64,000 nucleotides of DNA, from contig NZ_CP154840.1 of assembly GCF_047301505.1 (NCBI RefSeq), forward strand, positions 372,001 through 436,000. The letters are read 5' to 3'. Each line of letters opens with the position of its first letter. Within the stretch, counting starts at the first letter, position 1. Source of the stretch: Lysinibacillus_B sp031181585 (lineage in GTDB: Bacteria; Bacillota; Bacilli; Bacillales_A; Planococcaceae). This document shows, one piece after another, positions 1-8,304 of the stretch. Position numbers and translations under genes: made by a program. Under the pieces are notes generated by a model. That model saw only the letters and a program-made list of their open reading frames with translations, was not told the DNA's origin and did not search any database.

Positions 1-57
1 TCGGGCTATCAGGGCGGATTGGCTGCTTTAGTCCGAGCATACGGTTTATCAGTGTAA
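1..57 (+). CDS. TerD family protein, C-terminal fragment
   Basis: The first 18 codons are open from the window edge and end at TAA (55-57). They read SGYQGGLAALVRAYGLSV, which matches the usual last strand of TerD-family proteins (a GxxGGLAAL-R-YG-V pattern). Only the tail is visible, so neither start nor length can be judged. A second complete TerD protein lies at 4525, so the enzymes between them sit inside a Ter stress island. The assignment rests on this short motif and on context. Another protein ending in a similar motif cannot be fully excluded. Confidence 0.65.
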   Translation, partial: SGYQGGLAALVRAYGLSV

Positions 58-96
58 TTAGCTTCTCATTTTGCTCACTTTAATAAAGTACAAAGG

Positions 97-129
97 AGGC
101 CGTTCCGAAAGGGGGCGGCTTTTTCTTTT
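97..129 (+). terminator. Intrinsic terminator after terD fragment
   Basis: AGGCCGTTCC (97-106) pairs with GGGGGCGGCT (112-121 including the first T) around a GAAAG loop, using three G-U pairs. TTTTCTTTT follows. It lies between the TerD stop and the aldolase gene, so it may cap the upstream message or attenuate the downstream one. Confidence 0.6.
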
Positions 130-145
130 CAAATGGAGGTTTTAT

Positions 146-1273
146 ATGCGTTTTTTTATGGGACTACCTCAAGAAAATCTAACGACTATTTTTTATAAGC
201 AGCCTACCCTTTTTTCAAAAAATACTGCTAGGGAGTACCTTGCTTATTGCTTGGGAGCCGCTCTATACATGCCCGCTACAAAGCCGAGGATTGCACAGGA
301 TTTAATTATCAGAAAGTTCCCTAATTTGACATCGGTCGTTATTGATTTGGAGGATGCGGTAGGTGATTTACATGTAACAGCCGCATTAAACAATTTACAT
401 GAAACATTTGAAATATTAGCAGCTGCGATTGAACAAGGAGCAATTACCCACGATGAGTTGCCATTATTATTTGTAAGACCGCGGAACCCTGAGCAATTAG
501 GGGAGGTAACATCCTTGCTCGGTTCACTACAGCACTATTTGACAGGCTATGTATTTCCGAAATTCTCTGTGCATAATGCCGATGCATATCTAGGAGAGCT
601 GGCAGCGCAAAGAACTAAGGGGTATTTACTTTATGGAATGCCTATTTTAGAGACGAGCGATATTTTATATAAAGAAAAAAGACATGATACCCTGCTGACG
701 ATCAGAGAAAAATTGATTAAGCATTACGATGCTATTTTAAATGTCCGTATTGGTACTACTGATTTCTCAGGTCTTTATGGAATTCGCCGTACCCAGCAAA
801 CAAGCCTCTATGATATTGTCATTGTAAGAGACTGTTTAGCTGATATTTTGAATGTTTTTGGAAGAAGCGAGAATCCATTTGTTCTATCTGGCAGCGTGTG
901 GGAATATTTTGATTCCCCGATGTCTCAAAATTATGAGGTAGGCAATATGCTGACAAGAAAAATGACAGCAACTACCGAGGGACTGATCAGGGAGATACAG
1001 CTAGATCGTTTAAATGGATTGATTGGTAAAACCATCATTCATCCAACCCATATCAATATAGTAAACGCCATGCATGTGGTTACGCATGAAGAGTATCTGG
1101 ATGCACTAGATGTTATGGGAAATCAGGCAGGGACAGTAGGCGTTCAAAAAAGTGAATATGCAAATAAAATGAATGAAATGAAACCTCACTATGAATGGGC
1201 CCGGAAAATACTCATCCGAGCAGAGGTATATGGCGTATTTCATCCACAGAGCCAATTCAACGACTTACTATAG
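146..1273 (+). CDS. HpcH/HpaI aldolase (CitE-like) of the Ter island
   Basis: A 375-aa CitE/HpcH-type TIM-barrel lyase. The core shows the CitE hallmark VVIDLEDAVGD (acidic metal ligands) near residue 70, LFVRPRN (the substrate-binding Arg strand), and a C-terminal GKTIIHPTHI segment typical of CitE. An upstream TTG at 71 would extend the frame through a terminator hairpin, so ATG 146 was chosen. It has TGGAGG at 134-139, six bases away. In Ter-linked biosynthetic operons described for many bacteria, such aldolases travel with phosphoribosyltransferases and a HAD phosphatase, as here (the next genes start 12 bp downstream and then overlap). The true substrate is unknown. A role in making a nucleoside-like metabolite is a published hypothesis for the family, not shown by this sequence. 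Confidence 0.85.
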   Translation: MRFFMGLPQENLTTIFYKQPTLFSKNTAREYLAYCLGAALYMPATKPRIAQDLIIRKFPNLTSVVIDLEDAVGDLHVTAALNNLHETFEILAAAIEQGAITHDELPLLFVRPRNPEQLGEVTSLLGSLQHYLTGYVFPKFSVHNADAYLGELAAQRTKGYLLYGMPILETSDILYKEKRHDTLLTIREKLIKHYDAILNVRIGTTDFSGLYGIRRTQQTSLYDIVIVRDCLADILNVFGRSENPFVLSGSVWEYFDSPMSQNYEVGNMLTRKMTATTEGLIREIQLDRLNGLIGKTIIHPTHINIVNAMHVVTHEEYLDALDVMGNQAGTVGVQKSEYANKMNEMKPHYEWARKILIRAEVYGVFHPQSQFNDLL

Positions 1274-1285
1274 GAGGAGGTTCAT

Positions 1286-3700
1286 ATGTACTCAGTATTG
1301 GAGAAGCTTTATGTAGACACAACAATCCGAGAAAATCCGTATCACTTTGACCGTGATATCCTCTTTGATGTAGCAGCACGAATCAATAAAAAGCGCCCAT
1401 TTTTGTTTGTTAGCAAAGTCTTAGGAAAGCATTTGGCCGTGCAGCCACAAATTCCATTGCTTACGGGCGCTCTGCTGGCAATGCGCTTTGCTGAAACTTC
1501 ATTGCAGGTAAAGCATCCGTATACAGAAAAAACTGTTCACGCTATAAAATCCAAGTCAGGCTTGGATGTACTGCATGAGGTTTGGGAGCATCCAATCAAG
1601 CTTCCAGAGAAACATCTTATTATTGGTTTTGCAGAGACAGCGACAGCATTGGGGCATGCTTTTTTCCGTGCCTGCGATCATCGCGCATCCTATATTCACA
1701 CAACCCGGGAAGAAATTTGCGGTATGGAACCGATTATCCGGTTTGAAGAAGAGCATTCCCATGCGACAAGTCATCGTATGTATACGGAAAATGAAAATCT
1801 ATTAATGGAACATCGACATATTATCTTAGTAGACGATGAAATTTCTACTGGAAAAACGAACTTGAATATTATCGACCAATTGAAGAAAGCGTATCCTCAT
1901 CTTGCGCATTTCACTGTCGTCTCCATATTGGACTGGCGTAATAAAAGCCAGCGTGCAGCCTATGATGAACAGGCTGAAAAGCTGGGCATTACATTAAATG
2001 TTGTATCCTTAATGACTGGGGATATGAATGTGGAGGGAGCTGTAGAAGGGCAGGAGAAACCTATAAGACGGGAATCTGAGCCTGTAGCAATCGAGCAGCT
2101 GGACTATGTACTTCCATCTGTTCTTTCTTATCATTCCTTCAGTGAGGATGGCTCAATTTGTACAGACCCTTACTATAGAGGAACAGGGCGCTTCAGTATT
2201 ACGAAAGAAGAAGAATTCGTTATTGAGCAGGAAGTCGAGGCTTTGAGCGCATCTTTAAGCGATAAACGCAACGGAGGAAAGGTACTGGTAATCGGTACAG
2301 GTGAATGCATGTATATACCGATGCAGATTGCTGCTCGTCTTGGGGAAGACGTTTATTTCCAATCTACAACTCGCAGCCCTATCTATTCACATGAACAAAC
2401 GTTGATCTATAATAAGTTTCAATTTGAAAGTCCTGAAAATGCGGGGGTCACAAATTATTTATATAACATTTCTGAAGGAAGCTATCAGGAGATTGTAATT
2501 GTTCTGGAACGCTTAGCCAGCAGGAAGGGGCTAGAGGAGCTGCTTGCTTCTTTAAGTGTGGTCGGTGCTGAAAGGATTACACTTGTAAAGCTGACGAAAA
2601 GTACACCTTTACCTGATATGAAATCAAGCTATAGCAAGGAGGATGTAACATTTCTGCTGCGCGATGTCAGCCATATCAAAATGGAAAAAGACACAGAAGA
2701 GCGTGAACGATTAATTCAGCGTGGGACTCATTATGCGGAAATGCTGCCGGTAGAATTTCATCCGAATGAACAATATATGAAGCTTTTTTATGAAACGCTT
2801 CATGCTTATGCAGCTCGTATTGCAACAGCTGTTGGAGTGGTGGCAGAAAAAATCATAGCAAACAAACCGCTTGGGGACATAGTTCTCGTAAGTCTTGCTC
2901 GTGCCGGAACGCCGGTCGGTATTTTGATTAAGCGTTACTACTCCTATAAATATAAGGTGGATATACCGCACTATTCAGTTTCTATAATCCGGGATCGAGG
3001 AATAGATGAGACGGCCCTTCTCTACATATCGAAGCAACATCCGCAGGGACACATCCAGTTCATAGATGGTTGGACTGGAAAAGGGGCGATTACGAAGGAG
3101 CTTGTAAAATCATGTGAAACTTTTAATAGAAAGTATAATAGGCAGCTGGATGCTACGCTTGCTGTATTGGCAGACCCTGGTCATTGTGCCGGTATTTACG
3201 GTACGAGGGATGATTTTTTAATTCCTTCAGCCTGTTTGAATTCAACGGTTTCCGGGCTTGTAAGCCGTACCATCCTCAATCCGAAGTTTTTAGAAGAAGG
3301 AGATTTCCACGGGGCAAAGTTTTACGATGAATTGATTGATGCTGATGTATCGAACGAGTACATTGAGAAAATTGTTTCGCATTATGCATCCACACAGCAG
3401 GATGTATATGCAGCACTTAACATAACCTCAAACGAAGCGCCGACATGGAAAGGGTTAGAATCGGTTGAAAAAATCAAAAAGGATTTTGGCATAACAAATA
3501 GCAATTACATCAAACCAGGTGTTGGTGAAACGACAAGAGTGCTGCTGCGGCGCGTTCCATGGAAAATTCTTGTTAACCCGCAGTTCAATCAAGATTTGCA
3601 GCATATCTATTTATTAGCAGAGGAACGTGGTGTACCAATCGAAACCTATAAAGATATGAGCTACTCATGCTGCGGTCTTATTAAGGAGATGGGAAAATGA
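1286..3700 (+). CDS. PRTase_2-TRSP / StiP-PELOTA fusion protein
   Basis: An 804-aa protein that looks like two normally separate Ter-island proteins in one chain. The N-terminal half carries a phosphoribosyltransferase PRPP loop (VDDEISTGKT, residues about 182-191) and then a TRSP domain named for its TTRSP motif (about residue 360). The C-terminal half, from about residue 460, resembles StiP (annotated elsewhere as a cysteine protease). It has its own PRPP-loop-like FIDGWTGKGAI at about 592-602 and the conserved DPGHCAGIYGTRDD stretch. The last about 60 residues (VPWKILVNPQF, then AEERGVPIE) resemble the L7Ae/PELOTA RNA-binding fold. AGGAGG sits just before ATG 1286. The stop overlaps the HAD gene by 4 bp, which implies translational coupling. 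Domain assignments are from memory of motifs. The enzymatic activity is unproven. Confidence 0.8.
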   Translation: MYSVLEKLYVDTTIRENPYHFDRDILFDVAARINKKRPFLFVSKVLGKHLAVQPQIPLLTGALLAMRFAETSLQVKHPYTEKTVHAIKSKSGLDVLHEVWEHPIKLPEKHLIIGFAETATALGHAFFRACDHRASYIHTTREEICGMEPIIRFEEEHSHATSHRMYTENENLLMEHRHIILVDDEISTGKTNLNIIDQLKKAYPHLAHFTVVSILDWRNKSQRAAYDEQAEKLGITLNVVSLMTGDMNVEGAVEGQEKPIRRESEPVAIEQLDYVLPSVLSYHSFSEDGSICTDPYYRGTGRFSITKEEEFVIEQEVEALSASLSDKRNGGKVLVIGTGECMYIPMQIAARLGEDVYFQSTTRSPIYSHEQTLIYNKFQFESPENAGVTNYLYNISEGSYQEIVIVLERLASRKGLEELLASLSVVGAERITLVKLTKSTPLPDMKSSYSKEDVTFLLRDVSHIKMEKDTEERERLIQRGTHYAEMLPVEFHPNEQYMKLFYETLHAYAARIATAVGVVAEKIIANKPLGDIVLVSLARAGTPVGILIKRYYSYKYKVDIPHYSVSIIRDRGIDETALLYISKQHPQGHIQFIDGWTGKGAITKELVKSCETFNRKYNRQLDATLAVLADPGHCAGIYGTRDDFLIPSACLNSTVSGLVSRTILNPKFLEEGDFHGAKFYDELIDADVSNEYIEKIVSHYASTQQDVYAALNITSNEAPTWKGLESVEKIKKDFGITNSNYIKPGVGETTRVLLRRVPWKILVNPQFNQDLQHIYLLAEERGVPIETYKDMSYSCCGLIKEMGK

Positions 3701-4491
3701 ATGTATTCACTACAGATTTAGACAGGACCTTTATCTTTTCAGAACGAACAGTGAACCGATTGGCAGAAGAGCTTGTCTGTATTGAGCAATGGGAAGGTCG
3801 TGACCTGTCCTATGTGTCCAAAGCTTTGCTTGACTATGTAATGAATATTGAAGAAGACACTTTAATTATCCCGGTAACGACGAGAGCATTGCGGCAGTAT
3901 GAACGTATTACGTTATTCACCGATTCTTATAAACCTTCGTTCGCTATTGCTGCGAATGGAGGCGTTGTCATGAAAAATGGCGTACGTGATAGGGAATGGG
4001 ATGAAATAGTAAAAAAAGAGCTGCAAGCAAGTGTCCCATTTGCAGAAATGGAGCGCATGTTCCAGAAGCAGTGGCAGCATTCGATGTTTCAACGCTTTAC
4101 CGAAGCGGACGGGCTGTTTTATGTGCTGATGATGGATGTAGAACGGATAGAGTGGACATGGCTGGAGGAGCTTCAGCAGGAGATGCGAAAAGTCGGCTGG
4201 AACAGCTATGTGAACGGCCGGAAATTTTATGTACTGCCGGAAACGCTGACAAAGGAACATGCAGTTGAATATGTGTTGAAAGATATTCCTTATAAGACGC
4301 ACTACGCAGCAGGGGATTCCATCATGGATTTAGGAATGCTGGAAATGGCCGATGTAGCTTTTACACCGATGCATGGAGAGCTTTATAAACAGCGGGGTGA
4401 TAAGCTGAAGGCAACAATTGTTTATGAAGAGGGTGTGCGCTTCACAGAAATGATTTTAGGTGAAATCTGTGGTAAATCAATTGTGAAGTAG
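3697..4491 (+). CDS. HAD family hydrolase of the Ter island
   Basis: A 264-aa Cof-type/HAD phosphatase. Motif I is TTDLDRTFIFS (DxDxT-like, residues 5-15). The AANGG stretch at about 87 is typical of Cof-like HADs. Motif IV is AAGDSIMDLGMLEMAD near residue 204, with the GDSxxD metal ligands. The ATG overlaps the stop of the fusion gene (ATGA), so the pair is probably translationally coupled. In Ter-linked operons this phosphatase accompanies the PRTases and the CitE-like lyase and is presumed to dephosphorylate their product. The substrate cannot be read from the sequence. Confidence 0.85.
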   Translation: MNVFTTDLDRTFIFSERTVNRLAEELVCIEQWEGRDLSYVSKALLDYVMNIEEDTLIIPVTTRALRQYERITLFTDSYKPSFAIAANGGVVMKNGVRDREWDEIVKKELQASVPFAEMERMFQKQWQHSMFQRFTEADGLFYVLMMDVERIEWTWLEELQQEMRKVGWNSYVNGRKFYVLPETLTKEHAVEYVLKDIPYKTHYAAGDSIMDLGMLEMADVAFTPMHGELYKQRGDKLKATIVYEEGVRFTEMILGEICGKSIVK

Positions 4492-4524
4492 AGTTTCATT
4501 TGATTATGCAACGGGGGTGGGAAA

Positions 4525-5151
4525 ATGGTTAATTTAAATAAAATTGAATTAACGAAAAAAGGGCAATCCGTTAATCTTGAAAAGAAAAATGCAGGAATTG
4601 GTCAGATTAACGTCAATCTGAATTGGAATCAGCAAATTCAAAAACCGAGCGGCGGCTTTTTATCTTCTTTATTTGGCAGTAAGAACAACAGCATCGATCT
4701 TGATTTAGGCTGTTTATTTGAATTGAAGAACGGTGACAAGGGGTGTGTGCAGGCACTGGGTAATTCCTTTGGGAACTATCGTGAATGGCCCTATATTGAG
4801 CTGGATGGGGATGATCGTACAGGTTCGGTCAGCAATGGAGAAAATCTTCGCATTAATGGCGACTTTCTTACGGAAATCAAACGCATTGTCATATTCTCTT
4901 TCATCTATCAGGGAGTGACAAATTGGGCGCAGGCGGACGGTGTAGTGACGCTTTCCTATGAAGGCGGGCAGGATATTGTTGTACCACTCGACGAACACCG
5001 CTCTGACATGGGAATGTGTGCCATTGCCATGATTGAAAATGTTAATGATGAGACATTTAAGGTCGAACGGCTTGTTGAATATTTTAATGGCCATGAGAAA
5101 CTGGACCGAGCATACGGCTGGGGAATGAATTGGACGCCTGGGAGAAAATAG
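4525..5151 (+). CDS. TerD family protein
   Basis: A 208-aa TerD/TerZ-type beta-sandwich protein. It has the family start MVNLNKIELTKKGQSVNLEK, an acidic LDLGCLFEL strand, and the conserved DGDDRTG plus GENLRING pair whose acidic residues bind Ca2+ in characterised TerD proteins. GGGGGTGG lies 6-12 bases before ATG 4525. It is the last gene of the Ter island and ends just before a strong bidirectional terminator. These proteins are linked to tellurite, phage and envelope stress tolerance in other bacteria. Here the link is inferred from the family. The GRK C-terminus lacks the GGLAAL tail seen in the upstream fragment at 1-57, so the two are different paralogues. Confidence 0.9.
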   Translation: MVNLNKIELTKKGQSVNLEKKNAGIGQINVNLNWNQQIQKPSGGFLSSLFGSKNNSIDLDLGCLFELKNGDKGCVQALGNSFGNYREWPYIELDGDDRTGSVSNGENLRINGDFLTEIKRIVIFSFIYQGVTNWAQADGVVTLSYEGGQDIVVPLDEHRSDMGMCAIAMIENVNDETFKVERLVEYFNGHEKLDRAYGWGMNWTPGRK

Positions 5152-5175
5152 GCAGAGTTAGTAAGAGAGCAAAGT

Positions 5176-5209
5176 AAAAGGTTCGAGCGATTAATCGCTC
5201 GAACCTTTT
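5176..5209. terminator. Bidirectional terminator, terD / yjiH-like
   Basis: A perfect 15-bp inverted repeat (AAAAGGTTCGAGCGA and its complement) around a TTAA loop, with A and T runs on the two sides. It lies between convergent genes and abuts the minus-strand stop codon at 5212. Confidence 0.92.
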
Positions 5210-5211
5210 GC

Positions 5212-6561
5212 TTAGAATAAAATATGTGCAATGGCTGCAACAATCGGAATAGAAATGATTGTACGAATGAGGAAAATAATAAATAGATCCCATAGCTTCA
5301 GTGGAAGCTTTGTTCCTAAAATTAATCCCCCAACTTCCGACATGTAGATTAATTGGGTAACAGAAACTGTGGCAATAAAGAAGCGCGTTAATTCTGATTC
5401 AATACCTGCGCCTAAAATGGATGGTAACAGCATATCTGCAAAGCCAACGATCATCGTTTGAGCTGCTTCTCCAGCTTCAGGAATTTGCAGAAGAGCTAAA
5501 ATCGGCTCAAACGGCATGCCCAATAGTTTAAAGAAGCTAGTAAATTCAGCAAGTACTAATGCAATCGTACCGAATGCCATAATAACAGGCGTTACAGCAA
5601 ACCACATTTCCAGTACGTTTTTAAAACCACCGCTGATGATTTTCACTAAATTTTTGTTAGATTCTGCTTTTGATAAGGCGTTATGCAATCCAAAAGTGAA
5701 TGTATTGAAATTTTCTGGTACATCTTCAAAATTTTCAGGAAGCTTCGATCCATCAATGAGTGTATCGGCTTTTCCTCGTAACGGGAAAATACGCGGCATG
5801 ATAACTGCCAAAAGAAGGCCAACAAAAATAACCGAACTATAGAATTCTATGAAATAGTTGTTCAAATCAATTGTTTCTAATACAACAAGACAGAAAGTGA
5901 TCGATACGACCGAGAATGTAGTAGCAATCACAGCTGCTTCACGGCCAGTATAATTTTTATCCTCATATTGCTTTGCTGTTAATAATACACCGATTGTTCC
6001 GTCGCCTACCCATGACGCTAAACAGTCAATTGCTGCACGTCCTGGAATTTTAAAGATCGGGCGCATGATTTTCACCATCATAGAGCCAAAGAACTCCAGT
6101 AAACCGAAGTCAGTCAATAATGGCAATAATAGACCGGCAAATAAGAACAGCGTAAACATTAGCGTGACTAGACCGCCGTCAGGAGCGATTAATAGACCTG
6201 CTGTATTATCAGAAATAAAACTCTCAGGACCTACTTGGAATAAGTACATCCCTGCAAAAACAACAGCTAAAACACGCATGATTGTCCAGAACCAATGGAC
6301 ACGGAATAGGCCATCCATTAATGTGCGCGGTCCCTTTTGCGGTATAAAATGCATCACAATTGAACCGAGTGCTGCAATAATAAATACAATAAATGCAAAC
6401 CAATGAATAACAGGTGTTACTTTTCCTCCAAGCCAGTTCGCCAATATAGCGATTGGTACCTTCAATCCATCATCCGTTGTAATCGGGGTAATAAATAAGA
6501 ATACACCAACAGCCGATAAAACAAGGAAAAGAAACCACGTATAAGCCGAAAATTTCTTCAT
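5212..6561 (-). CDS. YjiH family membrane transporter (nucleoside-recognition/Gate domain)
   Basis: A 449-aa polytopic protein with about 11 hydrophobic helices. It includes SWVGDGTIGVLLTAKQYEDKNY-like sequence (residues about 195-215) and a second half ending in a LPSILGAGIES motif, as in the YjiH/nucleoside-recognition (Gate) family of inner-membrane proteins. ATG 6561 is preferred over the in-frame ATG at 6582 because AAAGAGG lies nine bases upstream of it and nothing suitable precedes the other. A TAGACA/TATAGT promoter lies upstream. Substrates of this family are poorly defined; nucleoside or small-ion transport is suggested only by relatedness. Confidence 0.8.
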   Translation of the reverse strand: MKKFSAYTWFLFLVLSAVGVFLFITPITTDDGLKVPIAILANWLGGKVTPVIHWFAFIVFIIAALGSIVMHFIPQKGPRTLMDGLFRVHWFWTIMRVLAVVFAGMYLFQVGPESFISDNTAGLLIAPDGGLVTLMFTLFLFAGLLLPLLTDFGLLEFFGSMMVKIMRPIFKIPGRAAIDCLASWVGDGTIGVLLTAKQYEDKNYTGREAAVIATTFSVVSITFCLVVLETIDLNNYFIEFYSSVIFVGLLLAVIMPRIFPLRGKADTLIDGSKLPENFEDVPENFNTFTFGLHNALSKAESNKNLVKIISGGFKNVLEMWFAVTPVIMAFGTIALVLAEFTSFFKLLGMPFEPILALLQIPEAGEAAQTMIVGFADMLLPSILGAGIESELTRFFIATVSVTQLIYMSEVGGLILGTKLPLKLWDLFIIFLIRTIISIPIVAAIAHILF

Positions 6562-6602
6562 ATATAGTAACCTCTTTATCATGTATATTTGAATATTTAT
6601 AC

Positions 6603-6631
6603 ACTATATATTCTTTATATACAATTGTCTA
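6603..6631 (-). promoter_or_regulatory. SigA-type promoter of the yjiH-like gene
   Basis: On the minus strand TAGACA (6631-6626) and TATAGT (6608-6603) are separated by 17 bp, about 40 bp upstream of the chosen start. The AT-rich stretch 6583-6820 holds no ORF of note. Confidence 0.55.
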
Positions 6632-6821
6632 CTGTTTTTGCTAAAGACGAATTATTCAGATAATAAAAATGAATACGATTTGTATACACCTTTAGAAAAT
6701 ACTGGGTTAATGTATAGAGTATACCCTTTATAAAGGGCTAATAAACGATTTATCGGCAATCGAAATACGTATCAGAAAAGTAAAATAAATGTATAAAAAA
6801 ACGTATATTTGTATATGAAAA

Positions 6822-6846
6822 AAGCGAGCATTTCAAATGCTCGCTT
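6822..6846 (-). terminator. Terminator of bshB2 operon
   Basis: AAGCGAGCATTT is followed, after one base, by its complement. On the minus strand the stem runs into TTTTTT, just past the bshB2 stop at 6857. Confidence 0.88.
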
Positions 6847-6856
6847 AATAAAGCGG

Positions 6857-7567
6857 TTATAAAGATGCACTATTAATAGATTGGTCTACTTCATCTTCAG
6901 GCTGTATGATATAGAATTTTTCAACATTCAGCCAGCTTTCGCTCATTGGCTGTCCTTCTTCCACGCGCTTTGTCGTTTCTGCCATCATCCAGGCAGTTTG
7001 GGAAGTATGAGCTTGAAGCGCCTTTAATTTATCCAGCTTCACGCTGCTGACATCTAAGTTAATCGTTGCTTCACCGAGTTTTTCGATTGTATCATTTGCA
7101 AAAGCAACACCCCAGATTGTTGGGCGCTGCTCTTTCGGCATGCGGCGGACAGCTTCGACTACTGCACGAGCTGTAGCTTCATGATCTGGATGCACAGCAA
7201 AACCAGGGTAAAACGTGAAAATCAATGAAGGGTTCAGCTCTTCAATTAAATCACTGACAAGCTTCACCATCTTTTCGTCGTCTTCAAATTCAATCGTCTT
7301 GTCACGCAGTCCCATCATACGTAAATCCTTAATGCCCATTGCCTCGACTGCGGCTTTTAATTCCGCACGACGAATTTCAGGAAGAGATTCACGTGTTGCA
7401 AATGGCGGGTTACCGAGGTTGCGTCCCATTTCACCAAGTGTAAGGCAAGCGTATGTAACTGGTACGCCCATATTCGCATATAAGCGGACTGCTCCTGCAC
7501 AAGAAAATGCTTCATCGTCCGGATGTGGGAATACGAGTAAAATTTGACGTTCTTGTTCTACTATCAT
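6857..7567 (-). CDS. bshB2: Bacillithiol biosynthesis deacetylase BshB2
   Basis: A 236-aa PIG-L/LmbE-fold zinc deacetylase. It has FPHPDDEAF at residues 13-21 (the His/Asp-Asp zinc site) and a later HPDHEATARAV containing the third zinc ligand. BshB enzymes remove the acetyl group from GlcNAc-malate on the way to bacillithiol. The BshB2 (YojG) branch is indicated by the partner yojF immediately upstream, as in Bacillus. The frame allows TTG 7570 or ATG 7567; AAAGGAGTG is 7 or 10 bases away, and ATG was kept. The two genes are separated by only 15 bp and share one terminator. Confidence 0.92.
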   Translation of the reverse strand: MIVEQERQILLVFPHPDDEAFSCAGAVRLYANMGVPVTYACLTLGEMGRNLGNPPFATRESLPEIRRAELKAAVEAMGIKDLRMMGLRDKTIEFEDDEKMVKLVSDLIEELNPSLIFTFYPGFAVHPDHEATARAVVEAVRRMPKEQRPTIWGVAFANDTIEKLGEATINLDVSSVKLDKLKALQAHTSQTAWMMAETTKRVEEGQPMSESWLNVEKFYIIQPEDEVDQSINSASL

Positions 7568-7582
7568 CAATCATTCACTCCT

Positions 7583-7933
7583 TTAGTATGAAAAAGGCGT
7601 CTCGCTAATTTCCAGTGCGATTGCCAGCTTCCCTGTATAATCTAGTCCGGCCATCAATAGTCGGCCTCTCTCGTCAAGCTCGAAGTGGGTGATGCCTTGA
7701 GCGTATACCCAGCCATGCTCCATTTTCAAACCTACCCGGTGAGGAGTGTCTCCTACCACTTTCCCAAGTTCATAGCGTATACGTGCGTTACGTATAAATG
7801 CGCCGGCGTTGAACACATTCTCGTTAAAATGTGTAGCATAAGCGCCGTTTGTCGTTTCTAGATGGATGTATACTTCTTTGTTCGCAAAAGAATTAAGCAA
7901 CTCCTGGAGTTCTTTTACCTCTACTTCCTTCAC
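7583..7933 (-). CDS. yojF: YojF family protein (DUF1806)
   Basis: A 116-aa protein of the DUF1806/YojF family. It is recognised by its opening (VKELQELLNSFANKEVYIHLETT), its central HRVGLKMEHGWVYAQGITHFE and, above all, its place as partner of bshB2. Expect a small beta-rich cytoplasmic protein with no membrane segment. Function is unknown; co-transcription with a bacillithiol deacetylase suggests a role near thiol metabolism, which is inference only. AGGAGAG lies about 5-11 bases before the ATG at 7933. Confidence 0.85.
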   Translation of the reverse strand: MKEVEVKELQELLNSFANKEVYIHLETTNGAYATHFNENVFNAGAFIRNARIRYELGKVVGDTPHRVGLKMEHGWVYAQGITHFELDERGRLLMAGLDYTGKLAIALEISETPFSY

Positions 7934-8077
7934 TCTTAACTCTCCTTTCGAATCTGTTTAACTATAAGTATAGTCAAAAGCTTTTGAAGGTGGGTAGTGA
8001 AAAGGTGCGAAGCATGTAAAAATTTTCTCTATGCTTGCTAAATGGCGTAGTATTTTAGCTGCCTCTTCTAATAAAAA

Positions 8078-8107
8078 ATGCAAACAAAACCTGAGTTTTG
8101 TTTGCAT
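8078..8107 (-). terminator. Minus-strand terminator downstream of pdxK
   Basis: ATGCAAACAAAAC and its exact complement flank CTGA. On the minus strand the hairpin is followed by a T run. It lies about 200 bp past the pdxK stop. The rest of 7934-8304 holds no convincing gene (see rejected items). Confidence 0.75.
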
Positions 8108-8304
8108 ATGTCACTTTACTAGCGGGAAAATGATAGAGCAGGGACGGGCGTAAGAGAAAAAGTGTTGCCCTTTGCTAAGTATCATTTTATTTTGTGATGA
8201 ACGCATAAACAATTGAGCATGCAGCCATATTGCTTCGCAAGCCTTTTCACCTGCCGCTGCGCAGTTAGCGCTTGTATATGCTCAAAAGTTGTGCCGCTGC
8301 TTTA

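Noticed and set aside
6583..6820. Repeated GTATAC-like words in the AT-rich region upstream of the yjiH-like gene.
   Set aside because: Expected in such AT-rich sequence; spacing is irregular and no regular repeat unit exists.
8182..8301. 39-codon open frame on the minus strand directly after the two pdxK stops (reads SSGTTFEHIQALTAQRQVKR...).
   Set aside because: In frame with pdxK but after TAA TAA, with no start codon or ribosome site. It could be an eroded gene end or chance.
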